From: Planomonospora parontospora | Lineage (GTDB): Bacteria; Actinomycetota; Actinomycetes; Streptosporangiales; Streptosporangiaceae | NCBI GenBank assembly: GCA_014647935.1 | Contig: BMQD01000003.1 | Location: forward strand, 310,001-374,000 | Direction of reading: 5' to 3' | Length of the DNA: 64,000 bases | Part shown: positions 8,914 to 15,837 of the stretch, piece after piece | Layout of the letters: the number at the start of each line of letters is the position of its first letter | Numbering within the stretch: position 1 is the stretch's first letter | Translations under genes and position numbers: made by a program | Notes under the pieces: model-generated | Seen by the model: the letters and a program-made list of their open reading frames with translations, nothing else | What the model was told of the DNA's origin: nothing | The model's database searches: none

Positions 8914-9147
8914 ATGGCACTGTTGCAGGTACGCGATGTCCCCGAACCGACAGTACGAGCACTCAAAGAGCAGGCGGCCGAGCGCGGACTCACACTGGCT
9001 GCCTATCTCCGCGCAGAGTTGGAGCGCATGGCCGCCCGCCCGACGAACGCCGAGATCGCCGCACGTCTGGCCCGGCGGAACCGTCTCGGTGGTCCGACCA
9101 CGGACGAGACTGTGAACGAGATCCGGCGTATTCGCGAGGTATCGTGA
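8914..9147 (+). CDS. VapB/FitA-type antitoxin
   Basis: A 77-residue protein beginning MALLQVRDVPEPTVRALKEQ, a ribbon-helix-helix N-terminus like FitA/StbC antitoxins, with an Ala/Arg-rich tail that would wrap the toxin. It would neutralise the PIN-domain protein encoded next and autorepress the operon. The frame is open 30 codons further upstream, but the ATG at 8914 fits the family and lies just downstream of the repeat-bearing promoter region. Its TGA overlaps the GTG of the toxin gene (GTGA at 9144-9147), so the two are coupled. Confidence 0.85.
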   Translation: MALLQVRDVPEPTVRALKEQAAERGLTLAAYLRAELERMAARPTNAEIAARLARRNRLGGPTTDETVNEIRRIREVS

Positions 9148-9539
9148 TCGTCATTGAGTCCTCTGCCGTGGTGGAGGCTCTGGTGGACGATCCGGTCAAC
9201 ACCGCGCTCCTGGCGGTCATCGCCGAGGAGGAACTTCACGCGCCCGCGCTTCTGGACTTCGAGGTCTCGAGCGCGTTGAGGGGTCTCGTCCTCGGTAAGA
9301 AGCTCGATGAGCAGCGGCTGGACGAAGCCGTCGAGGACTTCGGCTCACTACGCATCCGGCGTTACCAGATGACCGAACTCATGGGCCACGTGCTCAGGCT
9401 CCGTGACGACTTCACGACATACGATGCGGCGTATGTCGTGCTGGCACAGGCACTGGACGCACCTCTCGTCACGTCCGACCTGAAGATGAAGGAAGCTGAG
9501 AAGTTCGGCATCGACGTGCGCGTACTGCGGTCGAGCTGA
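9144..9539 (+). CDS. PIN-domain toxin ribonuclease (VapC family)
   Basis: A 131-residue PIN-domain protein, typical VapC size, predicted to cleave RNA with Mg2+. The acidic site is visible as FEVSSALRG (central Glu), TYDAAYVVLAQ and LVTSDLKM (C-terminal Asp residues). The first position is unusual: where nearly all VapC proteins have Asp in a VVDSSA-type motif, this one reads MIVIESSAVVEAL, with Glu at residue 5. Glu could still hold the metal or could reduce activity. The gene overlaps the antitoxin by GTGA. A strong hairpin lies about 150 bp downstream. Confidence 0.88.
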   Translation: MIVIESSAVVEALVDDPVNTALLAVIAEEELHAPALLDFEVSSALRGLVLGKKLDEQRLDEAVEDFGSLRIRRYQMTELMGHVLRLRDDFTTYDAAYVVLAQALDAPLVTSDLKMKEAEKFGIDVRVLRSS

Positions 9540-9691
9540 CGGTCGAGAGCTCCGCTGTCCTCGTCGGCAGGCGGGGAAGAGCGGAGAGACGAACCTCGCG
9601 CGTCGTCAGGGCTGAGGGAACGGGCGGTGGGAGACGAGGCTCCGCCGGCGTTTCCGGCGGGGCCGCCGACCAGGGGGTGAAACGTTTCCGG

Positions 9692-9727
9692 GTGGTGCCG
9701 GACACCTGATGAGGTGTCCGGCACCAC
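9692..9727 (+). terminator. Perfect 16-bp hairpin after the toxin-antitoxin operon
   Basis: Bases 9692-9707 pair perfectly with 9712-9727 around a GATG loop. It lies 150 bp beyond the vapC stop and just before the ribosome site of the broken sigma-factor remnant. It could terminate the vapBC transcript. No U-run follows. Confidence 0.65.
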
Positions 9728-9745
9728 TTCGGTCAGGAGACACCT

Positions 9746-10320
9746 GTGCAGGATCAACGCGTGCCCTCCAGCGCGCGAGATCGTTTCGAGGCGCTCTACC
9801 TCGTCCGCTACCCGGCGTGGGCTCACTGTTCGGGCCGATCGTTCCCGAAGGCTTCGAATGGCACGGAAGCATAGGCACACGGAGTTCGGTGCCCTGCGCG
9901 TCGGCGTTCTGCGGCAAGGTCTGGATGCCGGTCGACTTTCCCGGCAGGGTGGTGTTCGGCGTGGGGTGCGAGGCCAGGCCGGGGGAGTCGTACGCCGAGG
10001 TCGACTTCGATGATCCCGAGGGAGCAGAGGCCCTGAGCGGTTACACCTCCCGTGGTAAGACGGTCGCCGCCGTCCGCGCTGAGCTGCGGCGGCGTGGCCT
10101 GAGAGCTGACCACCGCCTGCTGTGGCGTTACCCCGACGGCGGTTTCGCCGACCAGCCCGTCCCGGCGGGGAGCATCGAGGACGGCTGGATCGTCGCCGGC
10201 TCCCGTCCCCGCAGCTCCGTCGCCGTCGACCTGTTCGTCATCCTCGGTCCCGGAGCCGGGCCGGCCCCCGATCCGCGGAAGGCCACCGCTCCGCCCCGGT
10301 GGTACGACGCCGCCGGGTAG
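9746..10320 (+). pseudogene. Broken ECF sigma-factor start fused to the tail of an unrelated protein
   Basis: A good ribosome site (AGGAGA) precedes GTG 9746. The first 26 codons look like an ECF sigma-70 N-terminus (ARDRFEALYLVRYPAW), after which that frame stops at about 9870. In the overlapping +1 frame (about 9810-10320) a protein-like sequence continues with VPEGFEWHGSIG, FCGKVWMPVDFPGRVVFGVG and a C-terminal beta-rich domain of unknown function. The likely history is an internal deletion joining an ECF sigma gene to the 3' end of a downstream gene, now inactive. The second part could still be a small expressed protein. I do not recognise its family. Confidence 0.5.
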
Positions 10321-10355
10321 CGGCGGGGCGGGAAGCCGGCCGCAGCCGTCCGGGG

Positions 10356-11063
10356 TCAGCGTTCGCAGACGAGGCCGTCGCCGTCGCGGTCCTGGTACCA
10401 GGCGTACTCCGGGTCGGTGCCCCGCCGGTACGGTCCGTGGCCCGCGGCGTTGGCCGCGCCGCAGGTGGGGAAGCGCGGGTCGGTCCCGGTGGACGGCGGG
10501 TCCGGGGTCGGCTGCGGAGCCGGGGTCCGGGTAGGAGACGGCGCGGGTGCCGAGCCCGTGCCGTCGCAGCCGCCCGACCAGATCCGGAGCCCGTCCCGCC
10601 GTGCCTTGGCCTGCTCGGCCCGCATGAGGGCGATGTACCGGTCGTTGGGCTTGTAGAGCACCGCCTTGCCGTATCCGAAGCGCACGAGGTGGCGGTTGAC
10701 GAAGGTGCCGGTCGCGCCCCACACGTAGCGCAGGTGGCGGCCGTAGCGGTCCTTCGGGTCCCTGTCCTTCAGCAGGTAGGCGCTCTTTCCGACGGGCAGG
10801 AGCGCCGCGGCGCGGGCGGACGAGGTCCTGAACCAGCACCGGCCGCGCTCGGGGGTGTCGACCTCCAGAAGCTGGACGCGGAAGACCGGGCCGGTACGGC
10901 CGGCGCGGACGTCGACCGTGTCGCCGTCCACGATCTTCACGACGACGACCTTCTGCGCCCCCTTCGGCACGCCCTGTGGGGCCGCCGCAGCGGGCCCCGC
11001 CGTCAGCGGCAAGGTCAGGACGGCGGTGCAGGCCAGCAGGGACGCGCGGAGGACAGGTGTCAC
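10356..11063 (-). CDS. Secreted thermonuclease-like protein with Excalibur domain
   Basis: A 235-residue protein with a signal peptide (residues 1-28, cleavage near AGPAAAA), a staphylococcal-nuclease (SNase) domain and a Pro/Thr linker leading to a C-terminal Excalibur calcium-binding motif (CGAANAAGHG through DRDGDGLVCER). SNase features include VKIVDGDTVDV, EVDTPERG and the Arg in DRYGRHLRYVW. It is probably an extracellular Ca2+-dependent nuclease. The GTG start is supported by AAGGAG seven bases upstream. It is transcribed alone and leftward. Confidence 0.88.
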   Translation of the reverse strand: MTPVLRASLLACTAVLTLPLTAGPAAAAPQGVPKGAQKVVVVKIVDGDTVDVRAGRTGPVFRVQLLEVDTPERGRCWFRTSSARAAALLPVGKSAYLLKDRDPKDRYGRHLRYVWGATGTFVNRHLVRFGYGKAVLYKPNDRYIALMRAEQAKARRDGLRIWSGGCDGTGSAPAPSPTRTPAPQPTPDPPSTGTDPRFPTCGAANAAGHGPYRRGTDPEYAWYQDRDGDGLVCER

Positions 11064-11177
11064 GGGAGGCTCCTTCGCCGGTGGTACGGAGGAGCCGAAC
11101 GTAGCAAGGAGAATCTGATTCGATACGGATAGTGATCGATTCGGGATTCGCGAGGATCGTTCACTTCGGTGAAGAGG

Positions 11178-11214
11178 GGTACGGCTCCCGCCCGGGTCGG
11201 GCGGGAGCCGTACC
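11178..11214 (-). terminator. 17-bp hairpin after the M36 protease gene
   Basis: Bases 11178-11194 pair perfectly with 11198-11214 around a GGT loop, nine bases past the protease stop on the minus strand. This is a strong intrinsic-type terminator without a U-run. Confidence 0.85.
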
Positions 11215-11222
11215 GGACGGGC

Positions 11223-14156
11223 TTATCGGGTGAACGCCTGGAACTCGGCGGCGCGGAGGTGGTCGCGGGCCGGGCTCGCGGTGGCGCAGTCGGTGGCGGA
11301 GCCGGGGTCGGCGTCCTGCTCGCCGGCGTAGCGCGGGTTGCCGGTGCACTGGGTGGAGACCGCGCGCAGGGCCAGGTGGGTGGCCGTCGTCGTGGGGATC
11401 CTGAACGATTCGATCAGCAGGTCGGCGCCCCGGGGGCGGGGCAGCCGGGTGTCGAAGGCGTCGGCGGGGCTGGTGTAGGCGACGGAGAAGGACTCGGGCT
11501 GCGAGCAGTCCTTCTTCGTGGCGTCGCAGGCCAGGACCTCGAAGGCGCGCAGGGCGCTGAAGCGGTTCTGGCCGCCGGGGTCGGCGGGGTCGTTCACGTT
11601 CGGCCGGAGCATGGCGCTGACCTGGACCCGGCGGACCTTCACCGGGTCGGACCCGGCCAGGTCGACGGTCACGGTCCTGCCCCGGACCGGGCCGGTGAGC
11701 GAGGCCCAGTTCGTGGCCTCGGTCTCGTCGATCAGCTTGGCGTGGTTGACGCCGTCACCGGCGGCCGTGGCGCCCAGCGCCGCCGAGGCGACGTTCTTCG
11801 CCAGCGGCAGCGGGAGGGGGAGCGTCACGCCGGGCAGCACCGCGAACCTCACCCGGGTGTGGCCGTAGCCGCTGCCGGCGACGACGAAGTCGTACAGGCC
11901 CGGGGTCATCTCCACCGTGTCACCGAGCTCGGTGGCCGGGTCGGTGTCGGCGACCGGCACGGCGCGGGCCTCGTAGCGGCCGACGTAGAGCCGGAGCGCG
12001 GCGCCGGAGGCGTCGGCGAGGGGCTTGAGGCGGATCTTCCCGTTCCTCCCCTCGGGGTCGACGAAGCTCGGCGTCGGGTCGGGGTCGTTCTGGTTCAAGC
12101 TGGCCGCGCCCTCACCGAGGCCGCGGGAGGCGAAGGCCCGCCACATGATGTCCCGGTTCCTCCCGCCGAAGCGGAGCGCGTCGGCCGCGAGCAGCGCGTC
12201 GCGGTGGTCGACGTAGCTGACCGCGCCGGTGGCCATCAGCAGCAGGGCGTCGAAGGAGAGCTGCGCCCAGCGGCGGTTGCCGGGGCACCTGCCCACCGGG
12301 ACCTTCCCGTCGGCGCACGCCCGCTGCAGGGCCGCCGTGCCCTTGCCGTACCGTCTGACGAAGGCCTCGCGCACGTCGAACTGGGTGGCGCTCCAGATCT
12401 CGCCGTCGGCGTGGACCTGCTGGCCGACGATGTCGTAGGCGACGTCGCCGTAGTTCAGCGGGGATTTCGACATGTCGTGGTTGCGGATGCCGGCCTTCCG
12501 GTCACCGGTGACGTACGCGCCGGTGACGTACGGTGTGTCGCCCGCGGGGCGGAAGCCGTACTCGGCCAGGTACTCCATGGCCAGCAGGTCGGAGGTGCTC
12601 TCGTTCATCGCGCCCGGCTGGGCGCCGCTCCACCCGGCGTTCGGGCCGCCGACCATGCGGCCGGAGATCGCGTGACCGTACTCGTGGCCGATCACCGACA
12701 TGTCGTAGTCGCCGTCCACGCAGGGGGAGTAGAACGAGCCCGCGACCGGCTGCCAGAGGTACATGTTCGTGATCGGGGCGACCCCGTCGGGGCCGGTGAT
12801 CTGGTTGGCGTTGTCGCGCACGTTGGGCACCCGCGCGCCCGCCTGGGCGTTGCCCTGCTCGGGGTCGCCGCCGAGGCCGCCGCGCTCGCCGTTGTCGGCC
12901 TGCATGTTCCAGGCCGTCTCGGTGAAGCCGAGCCGGTAGGACCAGTCGTGCATGCGGTTGTGCATCACGTGCAGGTTGGTGATCGCCGCCTCCAGGTCGG
13001 CCTCGCCGGGCAGGTCGAAGACGGCCGGGTCGCACTTGGCCGTGTACCACGTGTTCTTCCACGGATGGACGTGCTTCCGGTCCGGCGCGGGGGCGCCGCT
13101 CCGGGTGCCGACCGTGTACGGGTCGCCGCTGGCGCGGTTCTCGAACGTGCGCGCCGCGTTGCCGAGGCTGGTGCCCGTCGGCGCGCCCGTGGCGTGGTCG
13201 ACGTCCCACGCCCTACCGGTGGCCGGGTCGCCGCCGGTCACCAGGTCGCAGCCGGGCCCGGGCGCGAAGCACCAGCGGGAGCGGGTGTCGGCGGAGGAGT
13301 AGTCGGCCGGCGGGTTGGCGGGGAAGGCCTCCCACTGCGGGTCGTCCGGCTCGTGGTGGTGGTCCACCAAGTTCTCGCGGGTCAGGATCTCGCCGCTGAC
13401 CGCGTCCACGTGGGTGGTGTAGGCGGCGGGTTCGGCCTCCTGTCCCGGGCCCCCGCCGATCAGCACCACCTGGTAGGCCCGGTGGACGCCGTCGGGGGCG
13501 GGCACGGCCACCTCGGTGGCCTGCTTGACGGCGGCGGTGGCCAGGTCGATCCCGCCGTCGCGGGCGGCGGCCTCCAGCGCCTGCCGACCGGTGAGCGCGG
13601 CGGCGGGCGGGGCGGCGGCGGACCGGGAGAGCGTCGAGGTGACGTGCACGACCTTCCCGCCGGTCACGCCCAGCACCACCTGCCCGTCCACGCCCGCGGG
13701 CAGGTCGCCGAACCTCTGCCGGAGCAGTACGGCGTGGCCGTCCCCGATGGGGTTGGCCGCGACCTTCTCCAGCGCGTCGACGGCCTCGGGGCTCAGCCCG
13801 AAGAGGTTCTCGTTGGCCTTGAGGTAGGCGCGGGCGGCCCGCTCGGGGTCGTCGCCGAGCCCTTCGGCGAGCGGGGCGGAGCCGGTGACGACGGCGGGGG
13901 TGCCGAGGGCGTTCCAGCGGATCGTGGCCGCGCCGGCCTGCTTGGCGAGCGCGGCGGCCGGGGGCGCGACGGCGCCGCGCCGGTTGTCGACGTCGGGCTT
14001 GGCGTGCTGCTCGGCCTGGAAGTCGTGGACGTCGGGGGACCGCCCGGCGGGCCCGCTCTGGGCGGCTCCGGGGAGGGGGAGGGCGAGGGACGGGAGTGCG
14101 AGGGACGCCGTAGCGGCGGCGATGACGGTGATGCGTGACCAGGTCTTGGTCGACAC
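11223..14156 (-). CDS. Secreted M36 (fungalysin) family zinc metalloprotease
   Basis: A 977-residue exported protease. It starts VSTKTWSRITVIAAATASLA, a signal peptide. A fungalysin propeptide (FTP/PepSY-like, with YLKANENLFGLSP) follows, then the M36 catalytic domain with zinc motif HEYGH (DNA 12672-12686) and the downstream NESTSD glutamate. The C-terminal third is beta-rich, ending in a galactose-binding-like domain (KLIDETEATNWASL). The GTG at 14156 is chosen because AGGAGG lies six bases upstream; an ATG 36 bases earlier would add 12 residues before the signal peptide. Likely secreted for nutrient proteolysis; it must be activated by removal of the propeptide. Confidence 0.92.
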   Translation of the reverse strand: MSTKTWSRITVIAAATASLALPSLALPLPGAAQSGPAGRSPDVHDFQAEQHAKPDVDNRRGAVAPPAAALAKQAGAATIRWNALGTPAVVTGSAPLAEGLGDDPERAARAYLKANENLFGLSPEAVDALEKVAANPIGDGHAVLLRQRFGDLPAGVDGQVVLGVTGGKVVHVTSTLSRSAAAPPAAALTGRQALEAAARDGGIDLATAAVKQATEVAVPAPDGVHRAYQVVLIGGGPGQEAEPAAYTTHVDAVSGEILTRENLVDHHHEPDDPQWEAFPANPPADYSSADTRSRWCFAPGPGCDLVTGGDPATGRAWDVDHATGAPTGTSLGNAARTFENRASGDPYTVGTRSGAPAPDRKHVHPWKNTWYTAKCDPAVFDLPGEADLEAAITNLHVMHNRMHDWSYRLGFTETAWNMQADNGERGGLGGDPEQGNAQAGARVPNVRDNANQITGPDGVAPITNMYLWQPVAGSFYSPCVDGDYDMSVIGHEYGHAISGRMVGGPNAGWSGAQPGAMNESTSDLLAMEYLAEYGFRPAGDTPYVTGAYVTGDRKAGIRNHDMSKSPLNYGDVAYDIVGQQVHADGEIWSATQFDVREAFVRRYGKGTAALQRACADGKVPVGRCPGNRRWAQLSFDALLLMATGAVSYVDHRDALLAADALRFGGRNRDIMWRAFASRGLGEGAASLNQNDPDPTPSFVDPEGRNGKIRLKPLADASGAALRLYVGRYEARAVPVADTDPATELGDTVEMTPGLYDFVVAGSGYGHTRVRFAVLPGVTLPLPLPLAKNVASAALGATAAGDGVNHAKLIDETEATNWASLTGPVRGRTVTVDLAGSDPVKVRRVQVSAMLRPNVNDPADPGGQNRFSALRAFEVLACDATKKDCSQPESFSVAYTSPADAFDTRLPRPRGADLLIESFRIPTTTATHLALRAVSTQCTGNPRYAGEQDADPGSATDCATASPARDHLRAAEFQAFTR

Positions 14157-14247
14157 CGGGCCTCCTGCGGGGAGCTGGCCGTCGTTGGCCATGCCACGCG
14201 TGGATCACGTGCGCTGCGCAAGAGGTAACACCGGTTCACACAGTCTG

Positions 14248-14259
14248 ACAAGATCTTGT
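14248..14259. promoter_or_regulatory. 12-bp palindrome ACAAGATCTTGT in the protease promoter region
   Basis: A perfect palindrome lies about 90 bp upstream of the M36 start, inside an AT-rich stretch (14245-14280) that looks like the promoter. It is a candidate repressor or activator site; nothing indicates which regulator. Confidence 0.4.
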
Positions 14260-14293
14260 AAAGGGTGATATATCGGTGTAATAGACCCTGCTG

Positions 14294-15541
14294 TTACCCG
14301 GCCTGCCACAGGTAGGAGATGGGCAGCGCGGTCAGTCTGTCCCCGAAGGGCAGCGGATCCGGGCTGAAGCTGAGGACGTAGCCGTGGACGAAGGCGTCGC
14401 CCAGTCGGTCGCGCAGTCTGGTCAGATGGGTGAAGCTCCTCCCTGTCACGGTCAGACCGGACTTGACCTCGATCCCGACGACCCGGCCGTCGGGCCGCTC
14501 GACGACGATGTCGATCTCTCCGCCGTCGCGGTCGCGGAAATGGAACAGCTCGGCCCTGGCCCGGGACCAGCCAAGCTGCTTGCGGAGCTCGTTCACCACG
14601 AACGTCTCGACCAGCTGGCCGCGCCTGGCGCCGTCATCGTCGAGCAGCCCCACAGGGTCGGCGTCCAGGAGGTGGGAGGCGAGACCGGTGTCGGTCAGGT
14701 AGATCTTGGGGCGCTGCTTGGCCCGGTTGGTGTGGCTGGAGGACCAGGCGGGCAGCTCGCGGGTGAAGTAGATCATCCGGAGGAAGCCGATGTAGTCCGC
14801 GAGGGTGTCCCGGCTGAGCTGTGAGTCGGCGCCGATCTGGGAGGCCACGAGCTCGTTCGCGGTGCGGGCGGCCAGGAGCCTGAGCAGCCGGGGGAGTTCC
14901 CCGGCGCGACGCGCTCCGGTGAGCCCGACGATGTCGCGCTGGGTCACGGTCTGCACGAGCGCGTCGTACCAGAGACCGCGATCGTCGGGATGGAGCCTGA
15001 GCGCCTCGGGGAACCCGCCCTGGCACACGGCCTCCAGGTAGTCCTCGGGCTGCAGCGCCGAGCTCGGCCCCTCCCGGAAGGAGTCCGGCTCACGGAAGAC
15101 CGTGTCGAGGAAACCGTCCGGTTCGCCGCGCAGCTCTCCCTGGGAGAAGGGCCAGAGCTCGAAGAAGACCGCGCGGCCCGCCAAGGACTCCGAGAGGGTC
15201 GGCACGGTGAGGAAGTCGGCCGAGCCGGTGAGAAGGAACTGTCCCGGGTCGTCGTCGGCGTCCACCTGCACCTTGATGGCGCGGACCAGGGCGTCTCCGC
15301 CGAGCTGGACCTCGTCGATGGCCCGGGGAGTGGCGCCGTGCCGTGCGAATCCTACGGGATCGACCAGGGCGGTGGCGAGGGTCGTGTCGACGTCCAGCTG
15401 GCGGAAGGTGCCGCGGCCCCCGGTCAGTTCCCTTGCCAGAGTCGTCTTGCCGACCTGGCGGGGACCACCGATGACGACCACCCGGTAGGCCGAGAGGGCG
15501 CGGGCCAGTCTGGGTTCCATCTTGCGGGAAATCTTCGCCAT
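14294..15541 (-). CDS. AAA+ ATPase with C-terminal DUF4143 (nuclease-like) domain
   Basis: A 415-residue protein of the widespread archaeal/bacterial AAA_14-DUF4143 family. Walker A is VVVIGGPRQVGKTTLAREL, the Walker B region is ATPRAIDEVQ, and sensor-like QFLLTGSADFL follows. The C-terminal domain has DGGEIDIVVE ... VGIEVKSG, the restriction-endonuclease-like core of DUF4143. The role is unknown; family members are frequent in mobile and variable regions. ATG 15541 is chosen as it begins MAKISRKMEP; a GTG nine bases upstream is in frame and an ATG at 15520 is also possible. The promoter region has nested palindromes (15582-15619). Confidence 0.85.
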   Translation of the reverse strand: MAKISRKMEPRLARALSAYRVVVIGGPRQVGKTTLARELTGGRGTFRQLDVDTTLATALVDPVGFARHGATPRAIDEVQLGGDALVRAIKVQVDADDDPGQFLLTGSADFLTVPTLSESLAGRAVFFELWPFSQGELRGEPDGFLDTVFREPDSFREGPSSALQPEDYLEAVCQGGFPEALRLHPDDRGLWYDALVQTVTQRDIVGLTGARRAGELPRLLRLLAARTANELVASQIGADSQLSRDTLADYIGFLRMIYFTRELPAWSSSHTNRAKQRPKIYLTDTGLASHLLDADPVGLLDDDGARRGQLVETFVVNELRKQLGWSRARAELFHFRDRDGGEIDIVVERPDGRVVGIEVKSGLTVTGRSFTHLTRLRDRLGDAFVHGYVLSFSPDPLPFGDRLTALPISYLWQAG

Positions 15542-15581
15542 GCTCCCCACCAGCCTGTTCGTGGTCCTGCCATAGGCCTGA

Positions 15582-15619
15582 CCGGCAAAACGCCGGATCC
15601 CTGTTCGGCATTTTGCCGG
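15582..15619. promoter_or_regulatory. Nested inverted repeat upstream of the ATPase gene
   Basis: Arm 15582-15595 (CCGGCAAAACGCCG) and arm 15606-15619 (CGGCATTTTGCCGG) are inverted copies with one mismatch, and each arm is itself a small palindrome of the form CGGC-N5-GCCG. They lie 41-78 bp before the ATPase start. The pattern suggests two operator half-sites for a dimeric regulator. Function inferred. Confidence 0.5.
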
Positions 15620-15791
15620 AGTGCTGTTCCGCAGTCTGCCGCAAATCAAGGACCCGCTGGAGTTCTATCGAGAATCTGCCGGGGTTCCGCCGAGGATTCG
15701 GCAGCGAACCATCGAGGCTCCACCAGGGGATGGGTTCCGGATCGCCCGGGAACGGGATGCGGCCCCCGGCGGTGGACGCCGAGGCCGCGTC

Positions 15792-15833
15792 CCGCGGCCG
15801 GGCCCGTGCCGTACGGCACGGGCCCGGCCGCGG
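15792..15833 (-). terminator. 42-bp perfect palindrome after the beta-propeller lipoprotein gene
   Basis: Bases 15792-15812 are exactly complementary to 15813-15833, with no central mismatch. It begins five bases after the lipoprotein stop on the minus strand, so termination is the likely role. Confidence 0.85.
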
Positions 15834-15837
15834 CGGG

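Noticed and set aside
11169-14138. Plus-strand frame of about 990 codons opposite the M36 protease
   Set aside because: Mirror frame of a gene with complete zinc-protease motifs; no protein-like motif of its own.
14224-14298. GGTAACA and TGTTACC as arms of a long regulatory stem
   Set aside because: Only seven bases each, about 60 bp apart, and one arm lies in the end of the ATPase gene; likely chance.
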